A stretch of DNA of 28,123 nucleotides from Methanocorpusculum sp. (GCA_029987245.1 DALTWG010000017.1:1-28123); one strand, 5' to 3'; positions 6,463-14,705 are shown, counted from the stretch's first letter. Notes: generated by a model from the sequence alone, not told the origin. Numbers and translations are program-made.

Positions 6463-7451
6463 GGAAACATTCCCGGCATCCGCAGGCCTTCGGCCTCATC
6501 AAAGCCGCACATAATATTCATGTTCTGCACCGCCTGGCCTGCTGCGCCTTTGACAAGGTTGTCGATTGCCGAAACGGCGACAAGCCGGCGTCCGTCTTCT
6601 TCAAGCTCCCAGTTGATGTCGCAGAAGTTGCTTCCGCGCACGGCGCCGAGTTTTGCTTTCTGAAGCCGGACAAAGTGTTCGTCTTTGTAGAAATCTGCGT
6701 ACAGTTTAGCGATTGTTTCGGGCGTCTGCGGCTCTTTGAAGAGGATGTGTGCCGTGGTAATAATACCGCGGATTGCCGGAAGCAGATGCGGGGTGAAGTA
6801 AACGCCGGCTTTCGAGCCGAGGAAGGCTGCTTCCTGGCGCATTTCCGGAACGTGGCGGTGTACGGTTATTTTATAGGGTGAAATATTTTCGTCTACGTTC
6901 GGGTAATGGGTTGTTTCGGAAACGGAGTCTCCCGCGCCGGAAACACCGCTTTTTGAGTCGTAAATAATGGTCTCTGCAAGTTTTGCAACAGGTGCCGCGG
7001 CAAGTGTAGCCCCGGTCGGGAAACACCCGGGGTTTGCGGTGAATTCCGCGTTTTTGATTTCAGTGCGGTGCAGTTCGGGAAGGCCGTAGGGGGCTTTGAA
7101 ATAGGCGGTGTGTTTGACGCCGTAGGTTTTTTCGTAGATGTCCAGGGGCAGGCGGTAGTCTGCAGAAAGGTCTACTGCTTTGATGCCGCGTCTTTTAAGT
7201 GCGCCTGCATACTGCATTGCAGCAGTATGCGGCACGGCGAGGAATGCAAAATCGGCATCGATATTGTCGATGTCGGGATTGGTGTATTCCAGGTCGATTA
7301 AGTGGTTTAGCTGAATGTGGTCTTCAGCTACTTTTTTGCCGCAGAGTTTGCGGGAGGTGGCGCATACGACATTTGCCTCCTTGTGGGAAAGAAGCAGTCT
7401 GATAAGGTCGCCGCCGGTATATCCCGAGGCTCCGATAATTGCGATATCCAT
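6459..7451 (-). CDS. argC: N-acetyl-gamma-glutamyl-phosphate reductase
   Basis: ArgC reduces N-acetylglutamyl phosphate to the semialdehyde with NADPH, the third arginine step. The 330-aa protein has the N-terminal Rossmann motif GASGYTGGDLIRLL and the catalytic cysteine Cys143 in NPGCFPTGA. DLSADYR, APYGLPEL, and the His-rich HRHVPEM segment near residues 213-219 are also present. It is the first gene of the argCJB operon. An A/T-rich box (AAATATATT, about 7468-7458 on the minus strand) lies very close to the ATG. That is nearer than a TATA box should be for this start, so the exact promoter geometry is unclear. Confidence 0.96.
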   Translation of the reverse strand: MDIAIIGASGYTGGDLIRLLLSHKEANVVCATSRKLCGKKVAEDHIQLNHLIDLEYTNPDIDNIDADFAFLAVPHTAAMQYAGALKRRGIKAVDLSADYRLPLDIYEKTYGVKHTAYFKAPYGLPELHRTEIKNAEFTANPGCFPTGATLAAAPVAKLAETIIYDSKSGVSGAGDSVSETTHYPNVDENISPYKITVHRHVPEMRQEAAFLGSKAGVYFTPHLLPAIRGIITTAHILFKEPQTPETIAKLYADFYKDEHFVRLQKAKLGAVRGSNFCDINWELEEDGRRLVAVSAIDNLVKGAAGQAVQNMNIMCGFDEAEGLRMPGMFP

Positions 7452-7570
7452 AGTAATAATATATTTGTCTTTACTACGTGATTAAGGTAGGGTTAACGAC
7501 TGGACTTTATCCGTTGTACAGCCCCCTGGTGTGCGAAATCCTTATCCCTTGCCAAAAGAAAGATACTGTT

Positions 7571-8038
7571 ATGCCAGAATCGTCATCTGTACTCTCTTCT
7601 TCAAAAGACGACCCCGAATACAAACAGGGATTTGAAGAAGGGTATGAAAAAGGTCTTGCCTACGCGCAAGGATATAAAGAAGGATTTGAAGCCGCGAAAG
7701 AGGCTTTCCTTAAAAGTCTCAGAGAACAGCAGGAACAAAACCTTCTCTGTGCAGCTGCCCCTGCGCAAAGAAACAGATACAGTTCATACGACCTTGATGA
7801 CGATGATGATTTCTTCTATGACGAGGAAGAAGAGCGCTGCCAAATCCGTGATGAAGAACAGACCTGGATTCTTTCCCGGATTGAACATCACACCGGCATG
7901 ATGGCAAAACTCGCAGACAATGTCATACTTTTCAAACTCGGTGAAAAAATGGTAGATGATTCTGTTGATATAATAAAATCCACGTTTGACTCAATTTTTG
8001 ATGTTTCCCGTCCCGGAAAGAAAGGCGGCTGGTGGTAA
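7571..8038 (+). CDS. Acidic hypothetical protein with Yae1-like Gly-x3 repeat (155 aa)
   Basis: The start at 7571 (ATG, MPESSSVL) is preferred over 7478, because the extra N-terminus encoded upstream overlaps the argC promoter region and looks non-coding. Residues about 17-45 contain G-x3-G-x3-G and then G-x3-G within GFEEGYEKG and GYKEGFEAA. This resembles the deca-GX3 motif of the Yae1/Lto1 family. A stretch of Asp and Glu (DLDDDDDFFYDEEEE) follows, then a C-terminal helical part ending KKGGWW. Eukaryotic Yae1/Lto1 acts in delivering iron-sulfur clusters to ABCE1. I do not claim that function here, since Gly-x3 repeats also arise in simple helical proteins. It stands alone between argC and birA. 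Confidence 0.7.
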   Translation: MPESSSVLSSSKDDPEYKQGFEEGYEKGLAYAQGYKEGFEAAKEAFLKSLREQQEQNLLCAAAPAQRNRYSSYDLDDDDDFFYDEEEERCQIRDEEQTWILSRIEHHTGMMAKLADNVILFKLGEKMVDDSVDIIKSTFDSIFDVSRPGKKGGWW

Positions 8039-8105
8039 AGGCAGGCATTTACTCATATCAAAACCAGTCACTCACTTTTTTCAAAGAATCTAATTGTCCG
8101 TTGAC

Positions 8106-8147
8106 CGAAAAAAATAAAAAATAAAAAATAAAAAAAAATCCCCCCCC
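8106..8147 (-). terminator. Oligo-T terminator downstream of birA
   Basis: Read on the minus strand, eight Gs (8147-8140) follow the birA stop closely. Successive T runs then extend from about 8139 to 8107, broken only by single As. Archaeal RNA polymerase terminates on such T-runs, so this is the probable end of the birA transcript. The convergent gene at 7571-8038 ends about 70 bases beyond it. Confidence 0.7.
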
Positions 8148-8149
8148 GC

Positions 8150-9136
8150 TCAGATTAGTGTACACTCGCCGGTAATCACCCGCTCGAGGTCGCCTTCTTC
8201 AGTTCTTACCAGAAGCGCCCCGTCATCATCAATTCCGATTGCCTCTCCGTCAAAACACGCACGAAGCGTCCGGATTCTCACACGCCGGTGCAGGGTGTGG
8301 GAAAGACTCCGCCACTCAAGCAGCAGCGCATCCGCCTCATCCATTAAAATCATATTGTACCGCCGCTCGAACTCTTTGAGGAAATGTGCGAAGAACTTTG
8401 CGCGCTCAACTTCATATCCCAGCTCATCCGAAAGCGACGTCACCACATCCGACATCCCCGGAAGCGTCCGTTCAACGGCAATATTTACATCAACCCCGAT
8501 GCTTAAAAGACAATATCTGACATCATCGGCCTGCGTTGCAAGCTCAAGCCGCGTGCCCGCCACCTTCTTATCCCCGATAAAGACATCATTCGGCCAGTGA
8601 ATCAGAGCGGAAAGCCCGAAATCGTTGCGGATAGCCTTTGCAAGAGCAAGAGATGCCGCGACCATGATTAAAAACGCCTGGTCAACCCCTATCTTCGGCT
8701 TTAACACAATGGTGCCCCAGATACCTCCCTCAGGGCTCTCCCACATCCTGTGCATCCGGCCCGAACCCCCTGTCTGATGTTCGGCTACAAGGACAGTTCC
8801 TGACTGCACCTCGCAGCCGACCTCGCTCATCATCTGGCGCGCAAGCGTATTCGTTGACATCACCTGTGTAAAGTGATGCATGTCCTGCCCGATTTCCTTT
8901 GTTTCAAGATAACGCTTGATTTCGTAAGGGAGCAAAAGCCGCGACCGTTTCTTTAATACGTACCCCGTTTTCGGGGACGCATCAATCACATAGCCCATCT
9001 CGCGCAAAAGATTCACATATTTCCAAACCGTCGTGCGCGACACGCCAAGGCGCTCGCTGATTACATTTCCGGCGACAGGGCTTCCCAGTCCCGCTTCATC
9101 CAGAATCCGAAGCAGGTCAAATATAGTGTTGGTCAT
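8150..9136 (-). CDS. birA: Biotin-protein ligase with winged-HTH (BirA)
   Basis: This 328-aa protein attaches biotin to the carrier lysine of biotin enzymes. Residues about 1-65 form a winged HTH (SERLGVSRTTVWKYVNLLREMGY). The catalytic domain (about 85-265) carries STNTLA, the GGSGRMHRMWESPEGG loop (normally GRGRxGRxW), HWPNDVFIGDKKVAGTRLE, and GVDVN. A small C-terminal domain ends ITGECTLI. In the loop, GSGRMHR replaces the more usual GRGRRGR, a variation worth noting. It is divergent from pycBA, whose PycB subunit carries the biotinyl domain, so ligase and substrate are neighbours. The HTH suggests it may also repress a promoter in the 156-base divergent region. The ATG at 9136 has AAGGAG about 15 bases upstream. 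Confidence 0.94.
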   Translation of the reverse strand: MTNTIFDLLRILDEAGLGSPVAGNVISERLGVSRTTVWKYVNLLREMGYVIDASPKTGYVLKKRSRLLLPYEIKRYLETKEIGQDMHHFTQVMSTNTLARQMMSEVGCEVQSGTVLVAEHQTGGSGRMHRMWESPEGGIWGTIVLKPKIGVDQAFLIMVAASLALAKAIRNDFGLSALIHWPNDVFIGDKKVAGTRLELATQADDVRYCLLSIGVDVNIAVERTLPGMSDVVTSLSDELGYEVERAKFFAHFLKEFERRYNMILMDEADALLLEWRSLSHTLHRRVRIRTLRACFDGEAIGIDDDGALLVRTEEGDLERVITGECTLI

Positions 9137-9228
9137 GAATTTCAGGACTCCTTGAGTATAGAGATAGAAATAGTTAGGTCATGCAAGGTGAATAAGATTT
9201 TGGCACATCACCCCGTGTCCATTAGACT

Positions 9229-9285
9229 ACTTATTTAACCTCTCAATCCAAATAGTATCTGTTTATAGAACTCTGAACACAGGAG
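9229..9285 (+). promoter_or_regulatory. Promoter and Shine-Dalgarno of pycB
   Basis: An ACTTATTTAA box (about 9229-9238) would place transcription near 9260. That leaves a short leader carrying AGGAG (9281-9285) at good spacing from the pycB ATG at 9293. The divergent birA promoter lies in the same 9137-9292 region, so a BirA operator could be here, although I see no clear palindrome. Confidence 0.4.
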
Positions 9286-9292
9286 TTGGAAC

Positions 9293-11023
9293 ATGACGAA
9301 ACTCAATATCACCGATACAACACTTCGTGACGCCCACCAGTCGCTTGCAGCAACGCGGATGCGCACCGAAGATATGGCGCAGCTGGCGGCAGAAATGGAA
9401 AAATGCGGATTCTGGTCCGTAGAAGCATGGGGAGGAGCAACCTTTGATTCCTGCATCAGATACCTAAATGATGACCCGTGGCAGAGACTGCGCGAATTGA
9501 AAGCCATCTTCAAAAAGACGCCGATTCAGATGCTTCTGCGCGGCCAGAACCTTGTCGGCTACCGCCACTACCCCGACGACGTAGTCGATAAATTCGTCAC
9601 CGCCGCGGCTGAAAACGGCGTTGACATCTTCAGAATCTTTGATGCCCTCAACGATATCAGAAACATGGAGCGCTCCATAAAGGCCGCTCTTGACTGCGGA
9701 AAACACGTGCAGGGCACAATATCCTATACTACAAGCCCGGTGCACACCATCGACGCCTTCGTTAAACAGGCTGAAGAACTCTACAGTCTGGGCTGCAACT
9801 CCATCTGTATCAAAGACATGGCAGGTTTAATCATGCCCGATGCCGCGCGTAGACTCATCACCGGCATCAAATCCAAAATCGACATCCCGGTAGGTCTGCA
9901 CACCCATTCCACCTCCGGCATTGCTCCGATGAGCTATCAGGCCGCAATTGAGGCGGGAGTCGACATTCTTGACACCGCCATGTCGCCTTTTGCCGGAGGT
10001 ACAAGCCAGCCTGCAACAGAAAGCATTGTTGCATCGCTTGTTGGCACCCCGCGCGACACAGGGCTTTCGCTCAACACCCTGCGCGCGGTAAAACAGACCG
10101 CACTTCTCGTTCGCAACAAATACGATCCCCTCATCAACCCGATTTCCCTGCGCATTGACGCAGATGTCCTCACCTATCAGCTCCCGGGCGGCATGATTTC
10201 CAACCTTGTTTCGCAGCTCAAAGAGCAGAATGCTCTTGAGCGGCTCGACGAAGTCCTTGTTGAAATCCCGAAGGTAAGAGAAGATCTCGGCTATCCGCCG
10301 CTTGTTACCCCCACATCGCAGATTGTGGGCACCCAGTCGGTCTTAAACGTGTTAATGGGCGGCCGCTACAAGACGATTACCAACGAGGTCCGCGACTATG
10401 TTAAGGGCCTTTACGGAAAAAGCCCCGCACCGCTTTCCGATGCGATAATCAAGCTCATTATCGGCGACGAACCGCGTGTATGCTGCCGCCCGGCAGACAC
10501 GCTTGAGCCAATCTATGACAAAATGAAGGCCGATGCAAAAAGCCAGGGTCTGGTAAAGAAGGAGGAGGATGTGCTTACCTACATTCTCTATCCTGCAATC
10601 GCCCCGGCATTTCTCAAAGGCGAGGCAAAAGCAGAGGTAATTCCCGAAAAGGCAAAAGAATCCGCGGCGCCTGCTGATTTAGACATCCCGCGCTCGATGG
10701 AGGTTGAAGTCGACGGCGAGATATACAATGTGCGGATTATCTCGGTTGAGGGAGAAGCCTTCGGCGGCGACGGCGATGAGGCGCCCGGTGCAGTCCCGCG
10801 CGGCGATGTGCCCGGCGGCGTAAAGAGCAGCATTCAGGGCATGGTTCTTGATATCAAGGTCCATCCGGGCGAGAAAGTCTCTGCCGGCGACACGCTTCTT
10901 GTCCTTGAGGCAATGAAGATGGAAAATCCGGTGGTAAGCCCGGTTGACGGCACTGTCATTGATGTGTTCGTAGAAAACGGCGCGGTGGTACAAAGCGGCG
11001 ACGTTTTAGTGGTGGTGAAATGA
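9293..11023 (+). CDS. pycB: Pyruvate carboxylase subunit B (carboxyltransferase + biotin carrier)
   Basis: PycB moves the carboxyl group from carboxybiotin to pyruvate to give oxaloacetate, the entry to the partial TCA pathway of methanogens. The 576-aa protein begins with the TIM-barrel motif ITDTTLRDAHQSL. It then shows MLLRGQN, the lysine in CIKDMAGLI, and metal-binding HTH in GLHTHSTSG. The PYC-OADA conserved domain follows. A Pro/Ala-rich linker (about 445-500) leads to a C-terminal biotinyl domain with EAMKMEN, the biotinylated residue being about Lys542. The same domain order occurs in oxaloacetate decarboxylase alpha, but the following biotin carboxylase subunit argues for pyruvate carboxylase. 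The stop overlaps the pycA start as ATGA. Confidence 0.94.
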   Translation: MTKLNITDTTLRDAHQSLAATRMRTEDMAQLAAEMEKCGFWSVEAWGGATFDSCIRYLNDDPWQRLRELKAIFKKTPIQMLLRGQNLVGYRHYPDDVVDKFVTAAAENGVDIFRIFDALNDIRNMERSIKAALDCGKHVQGTISYTTSPVHTIDAFVKQAEELYSLGCNSICIKDMAGLIMPDAARRLITGIKSKIDIPVGLHTHSTSGIAPMSYQAAIEAGVDILDTAMSPFAGGTSQPATESIVASLVGTPRDTGLSLNTLRAVKQTALLVRNKYDPLINPISLRIDADVLTYQLPGGMISNLVSQLKEQNALERLDEVLVEIPKVREDLGYPPLVTPTSQIVGTQSVLNVLMGGRYKTITNEVRDYVKGLYGKSPAPLSDAIIKLIIGDEPRVCCRPADTLEPIYDKMKADAKSQGLVKKEEDVLTYILYPAIAPAFLKGEAKAEVIPEKAKESAAPADLDIPRSMEVEVDGEIYNVRIISVEGEAFGGDGDEAPGAVPRGDVPGGVKSSIQGMVLDIKVHPGEKVSAGDTLLVLEAMKMENPVVSPVDGTVIDVFVENGAVVQSGDVLVVVK

Positions 11024-12516
11024 GCAAAAGCGAATACTTTGACAAAATACTAATTGCCAACCGTGGTGAAATCGCCATCCGTGTTATGCGCGCATGCCGC
11101 GAAATGGGTATTCAGACGGTTGCGGTCTATTCCGATGCGGATGAAAACGCGCTGCATGTCAAATATGCTGACGAGGCGTTCAACATCGGTCCTGCGCATC
11201 CGACGAAAAGTTATCTCAATGTGGAACGCATCCTTGAGGTTGCTGAAATGGCGGGCGCTGATGCGGTGCATCCCGGTTACGGGTTCCTTGCGGAGCGGGC
11301 GGAGTTTTCCGATGCGGTGAAAAATGCAGGGCTTGTGTTTATCGGTCCGTCAGGTAAAACCATGCGCATGATGGGCTCGAAACTCGAGTCCAAGCAGGCG
11401 ATGCATGACGCGGGTGTTCCTGTTCTGCCGTGGACGCAGTCAACCGACCATGACGAGGCAAAGGCATTTGCCGAGTCTATCGGGTATCCGGTTATCGTCA
11501 AGGCTTCTGCCGGCGGGGGCGGTATTGGTATGACGGTTGTAAACAACGAGGCGGAACTGGACGAGGCGATTGCCAAATCGCAGCGTACGGCTGCGTCCGC
11601 ATTCGGCGACCCGACGGTTTTCATCGAAAAATATCTTGCGCAGCCGCGCCACATCGAGGTGCAGGTGTTTGCGGACCGCAAAGGTGATGCGGTGCATCTG
11701 TATGAAAGGGACTGTTCGATTCAGCGCCGGCATCAGAAGCTGATTGAGGAGGCGCCCTGTCCTATTATGACGCCGGAGCTTCGCGAGCGCATGACGCAGT
11801 CGGCGATTACGGTTGCAAAAACCTGCGGATATGAAAATGCGGGCACGGTTGAGTTCCTTTACGACAACGGCAAATACTATTTCATGGAGATGAACACGCG
11901 CCTGCAGGTGGAACACACGGTTACTGAGCTCATTACCGGTCTGGATATGGTCAGAATGCAGATTCAGGTCGCAGCAGGCGAGCCGCTGCCCTACAGGCAG
12001 GATGAAATCACCTGCCGGGGTCATGCGATTGAGTGCCGTATCAACGCAGAGGACCCGATGAATGATTTCCAGTCCAATACGGGCAAAATTACGCGCTACC
12101 GCTCGCCGGGAGGGCCGGGTATCAGAATTGATTCCAGTATCCACGGGGGCTATTCCATTCCGCCGCACTATGATTCGATGATTGCAAAACTGTGCGCGTG
12201 CGCGATGACGCGCGATGAAGCCATCGCGCGCATGCGCCGCGCGATTAACGAGTATGTTATTATCGGTGTCAAGACCACGCTTCCGCTGCATTATGCGGTG
12301 ATGAACAATCCGGCGTTCCTTGCCGGAAACGTGCACACGCATTTCCTTTCCGACCCGGATATTACGGGGTCGCTTTCGCAGTATATGCGCGAAAGCGAGA
12401 CACGGATGAATCAGCTGGGCGACCCCTTAAAGCAGGGCAAACAAAAGACGGTTGCGGTAACGGTGGCGGTAAATGCCTATATGGCAGCTCTTGCAAAGAA
12501 GAACGCCGGAAAATAA
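11020..12516 (+). CDS. pycA: Pyruvate carboxylase subunit A (biotin carboxylase)
   Basis: PycA uses ATP and bicarbonate to carboxylate the biotin on PycB. The 498-aa protein has the N-terminal ILIANRGEIAIRVMRA motif, HPGYGFLAE, the ATP-grasp glycine loop KASAGGGGIGM, IEKYLAQPRHIEVQVFAD, RDCSIQRRHQKLIEEAP, FMEMNTRLQVEH and the biotin-carboxylase C-terminal domain. In the glycine loop Ile stands where many bacterial enzymes have Lys or Arg. Without an alignment I cannot say whether this is usual for methanogens. Acetyl-CoA carboxylase is unlikely, because the only partner in the operon is a pyruvate/oxaloacetate carboxyltransferase. Translation is probably coupled to pycB through the 4-base overlap. 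Confidence 0.94.
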   Translation: MSKSEYFDKILIANRGEIAIRVMRACREMGIQTVAVYSDADENALHVKYADEAFNIGPAHPTKSYLNVERILEVAEMAGADAVHPGYGFLAERAEFSDAVKNAGLVFIGPSGKTMRMMGSKLESKQAMHDAGVPVLPWTQSTDHDEAKAFAESIGYPVIVKASAGGGGIGMTVVNNEAELDEAIAKSQRTAASAFGDPTVFIEKYLAQPRHIEVQVFADRKGDAVHLYERDCSIQRRHQKLIEEAPCPIMTPELRERMTQSAITVAKTCGYENAGTVEFLYDNGKYYFMEMNTRLQVEHTVTELITGLDMVRMQIQVAAGEPLPYRQDEITCRGHAIECRINAEDPMNDFQSNTGKITRYRSPGGPGIRIDSSIHGGYSIPPHYDSMIAKLCACAMTRDEAIARMRRAINEYVIIGVKTTLPLHYAVMNNPAFLAGNVHTHFLSDPDITGSLSQYMRESETRMNQLGDPLKQGKQKTVAVTVAVNAYMAALAKKNAGK

Positions 12517-12520
12517 CCGT

Positions 12521-12542
12521 TTCTTTTCTTTTTTTATTTTTT
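12521..12542 (+). terminator. T-rich terminator after pycA
   Basis: A T-rich tract with runs of four, seven and six Ts starts five bases after the pycA TAA (12514-12516). This is the standard form of an archaeal intrinsic terminator. Confidence 0.65.
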
Positions 12543-12577
12543 CAGAATTTCACAAAAGAGTCTTAGAGGAAGCAAAT

Positions 12578-12630
12578 CCGGGTATGCATCTGATAATCAG
12601 AGCGGCACCGCGCCGCAGCTGCATACCCGG
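12578..12630. other. Predicted multi-branched RNA/DNA structure in the pycA-tRNA intergenic region
   Basis: An 11-bp perfect outer stem pairs CCGGGTATGCA (12578-12588) with TGCATACCCGG (12620-12630). It encloses two further perfect hairpins, CTGA-TAA-TCAG (12590-12600) and GCGGC-ACCGC-GCCGC (12602-12616). The three stems stack end to end, as in a three-way junction. The element is 35 bases beyond the pycA terminator and is not a coding region. Either strand could be transcribed. I do not recognise a known riboswitch, tRNA or C/D-box pattern. The rest of the 12517-12816 gap holds the terminator above and the TATA boxes listed next. Confidence 0.45.
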
Positions 12631-12683
12631 AGAAACTCAGGTTGTTCGGGTCTGTGTTTCTCTACTATACTATACGCATGATA

Positions 12684-12693
12684 AGTATATAAA
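12684..12693. promoter_or_regulatory. Strong TATA box (near-palindromic) between pycA and the tRNA
   Basis: AAGTATATAAAT is a near-consensus archaeal TATA box. Read rightward it would start a transcript near 12716, about 100 bases before the tRNA. Read leftward (ATTTATATAC) it would start one near 12660 that runs through the structured element at 12630-12578. A second weaker box, CTTTATTATG (about 12779-12788), is at the right distance to be the tRNA promoter itself. Confidence 0.4.
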
Positions 12694-12816
12694 TCTTGTC
12701 GAGATTGATTTCGTTCATCGACGATTTCTGCTGACGGTCCGGGACCACGTGCCGCAATCTATTTATTTACAGACGTCCTCTTTATTATGCACATTTGCGT
12801 TATGCAGATGAATTAT

Positions 12817-12890
12817 GCTGCGGTGGCCTAGCTGGTTAGGGCGTCGGACTCATAATCCGAAGGTCGGGGGTTCGGATCCCTCTCGCAGCA
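12817..12890 (+). tRNA. tRNA with CAT anticodon (elongator Met, or Ile2)
   Basis: The 74-base gene folds into a full cloverleaf. The acceptor stem is GCTGCGG with TCGCAGC (one G-T pair), and the D arm is GCCT/GGGC with loop AGCTGGTTA. The anticodon stem TCGGA/TCCGA has loop CTCATAA (anticodon 12851-12853). The T stem GGGGG/CCCTC has loop TTCGGAT, the discriminator is A, and CCA is not encoded. No intron is present. A CAT anticodon can belong to elongator Met, initiator Met or Ile with a modified C; the sequence alone does not settle Met versus Ile2. It is not obviously the initiator, since the anticodon stem lacks the three G-C pairs next to the loop. A T-rich stretch follows. Confidence 0.93.
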
Positions 12891-12914
12891 CTTTTCTTTC
12901 GCCAAATCATTCTC

Positions 12915-14090
12915 ATGCCTCTTAACAAATCCAGCCCGCTCACCTCTGCCGTTATCGGTCACTTCATTATCGACCTCTATTCGCCGATTCTACCGGTTAT
13001 TCTGCCGCTTTTAATTACCTCCATGGACCTGTCCTATTTCCTTGCAGGACTTGTGGTAACGGTATTCAATGTTGTCTCCTCCATATTTCAGCCGCTTGTC
13101 GGCATCTGGAGCGACAAAACCGGAAAACACGCAAGCATAGCGCTTTGTATCCTTTTGGGCGCGGTTGGCATATCTTTTGCCGCCGTCGCCGGCAATTACC
13201 TCATCCTCGTCTGTCTTGTGGCAGGCGCGGCGCTCGGGCATGCATTTTTCCACACGTCAGGCATGGATTTGGTCTACAAAAACAGCCCGCCTGCCAAAAT
13301 AGGCCTCTATAACTCGATATTTACCACCGCAGGAAGTTTAAGTTATGCCTTGAGCCCTCTTTTAGTCGGCGCGCTGATTGCTTTTGCCGGACTGCCATCA
13401 GTTGCCTGGCTTTCGGTAATCGGCTTTGTCGCCGCCGGCTGGATATGGATGAGGACAAAAAAATCCGGCGCGCCCGGCACATCTCTTCCGAAAAAAACCG
13501 CGCGCCCCTCGCAGATTGAAGGAAACAAAACCGCAGCCGCACTGGTGGTTATCGTATGCGCGCTTAGGGCGGTTGGCTACATTGGCATTATCACCTACCT
13601 GCCGACACTCCTTCTGCAGACCCAGGAAGGCATGACCACCCTGCTTGCATCAGTCGTTGTAACGGTTATGCTCATCTCAGGTGTTGCCGGGCAGTTAACC
13701 GGCGGCTGGGCCGGCGATAAAATCGGCCGCAAACTCATGCTTGTCATCGGACTTTCCGCCTCAATTCCCTCCTATCTGCTGATATTTGCCGGAAATACCG
13801 TCCTGATGTATCTCGGACTCATGGTCTACGCATTCTTTGCAAGCTGCTGCTATGTTACCTCGGTTACCATGACACAGGAGCTTCTGCCCGGAAAAACCGG
13901 ACTTGCATCAGGTCTCACCCTCGGATTTACCTTAGGCCTTGGCGGACTTGCAGCATCCGGCGTCGGGCTGATAGCTGATGCGACGGGTGACTTGTCCGGC
14001 GCCATGTTTCTGTTAATTATCCCGATAATTCTTGCGCCGGTCATTGCGCTGTTTATCAGATACAAAAAGCCCGCGACTGCCGCGGCGTAA
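12915..14090 (+). CDS. MFS transporter, fosmidomycin-resistance (Fsr)-like
   Basis: This 391-aa membrane protein has about twelve hydrophobic segments in two halves, separated by a basic loop around residues 175-205 (MRTKKSGAPGTSLPKKTARP). The N-terminal GHFIIDLYSPILPVILPLL and GIWSDKTGKH match the MFS branch that includes Fsr efflux proteins. The second-half motif GWAGDKIGRKLML is the usual MFS loop repeat. These proteins export drugs or small metabolites by proton antiport, and the natural substrate here is unknown. The ATG lies 24 bases after the tRNA, with no room for a long leader, so it is either read through from the tRNA promoter or nearly leaderless. It converges with hpt, with a 14-base gap. 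Confidence 0.8.
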   Translation: MPLNKSSPLTSAVIGHFIIDLYSPILPVILPLLITSMDLSYFLAGLVVTVFNVVSSIFQPLVGIWSDKTGKHASIALCILLGAVGISFAAVAGNYLILVCLVAGAALGHAFFHTSGMDLVYKNSPPAKIGLYNSIFTTAGSLSYALSPLLVGALIAFAGLPSVAWLSVIGFVAAGWIWMRTKKSGAPGTSLPKKTARPSQIEGNKTAAALVVIVCALRAVGYIGIITYLPTLLLQTQEGMTTLLASVVVTVMLISGVAGQLTGGWAGDKIGRKLMLVIGLSASIPSYLLIFAGNTVLMYLGLMVYAFFASCCYVTSVTMTQELLPGKTGLASGLTLGFTLGLGGLAASGVGLIADATGDLSGAMFLLIIPIILAPVIALFIRYKKPATAAA

Positions 14091-14104
14091 AAAAGAGAGT
14101 ATAT

Positions 14105-14629
14105 TTAATCCTGTCTCAGTACCCCGATATACGGCAGATTGCGGTACCGCTGGTCAACATCAAGCCCGTAGCCGATTACAAAATCATTTCCAATGGTAAA
14201 CCCGGCATAATCCGCCTTAAAATCAACCGTGCGCCGCTCAGGCTTGTCAAGAAGCGCACACACCTTCAGTTCCGCCGGTCCGCGCGATGCAATCAGTTTT
14301 TTCACCTGCGCCATAGTGATGCCGGTATCTATTACATCCTCAACGATAATGACATTTTTACCTCTGATTTTCTCCGCAGCCACATCCAGTTTCATAGTCA
14401 CTGTACCTGTGGACTCTGTCCCAGAATAACTCGAAGCCTTGATAAAATCAATATAGGTTGGAATCGTCAGATGCTTCGCAAGTTCGCAGAAGAAAAAGAC
14501 CGCGCCTTTGAGCGTGCACAAAAGAAGCACATCTTTTCCTGCAAACTCCCGGTTAATATCCTCTGCGATTTCACGAATCCGCTTTTCAACCGTCTCCTGC
14601 GATAGAAGAACCTCAATTCTTTCTGCCAT
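14105..14629 (-). CDS. hpt: Hypoxanthine phosphoribosyltransferase
   Basis: This purine salvage enzyme makes IMP (and GMP) from hypoxanthine (or guanine) and PRPP. From the ATG at 14629 (MAERIEVLLSQ) the protein has 174 residues, the bacterial HPRT length. The PRPP loop VIIVEDVIDTGITM, the LLLCTLKGAVFF segment, the flexible-loop region KASSYSGTESTG and the base-binding end DFVIGYGLD are all present. An upstream extension to 14680 is rejected. An AATATTAAT box about 30 bases upstream of 14629 suggests a short-leader transcript from that ATG. The gene is divergent from thyA, both serving nucleotide metabolism. It is the bacterial-type Hpt rather than the archaeal hpt/adenine PRT-like family. 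Confidence 0.9.
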   Translation of the reverse strand: MAERIEVLLSQETVEKRIREIAEDINREFAGKDVLLLCTLKGAVFFFCELAKHLTIPTYIDFIKASSYSGTESTGTVTMKLDVAAEKIRGKNVIIVEDVIDTGITMAQVKKLIASRGPAELKVCALLDKPERRTVDFKADYAGFTIGNDFVIGYGLDVDQRYRNLPYIGVLRQD

Positions 14630-14705
14630 GCTGTATAGTTGTATGAGGTAAAAGGGATTAATATTTGTCGATACAAACAATACCGAAAAGAACCAATACT
14701 ATAGT

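Noticed and set aside
11440..12342. Long 300-codon open frame opposite pycA
   Set aside because: It is a codon-bias shadow of the high-GC pycA gene. Its translation is Arg/His/Asn-rich without any motif.
12473..12811. Open frame overlapping the end of pycA and the intergenic region
   Set aside because: It crosses the pycA terminator and the structured element, has no binding site for ribosomes and no recognisable protein.
12684..12816. Box C/D guide RNA upstream of the tRNA
   Set aside because: Single CTGA and ATGA-like words are present, but no properly spaced C, D', C' and D boxes could be assembled.
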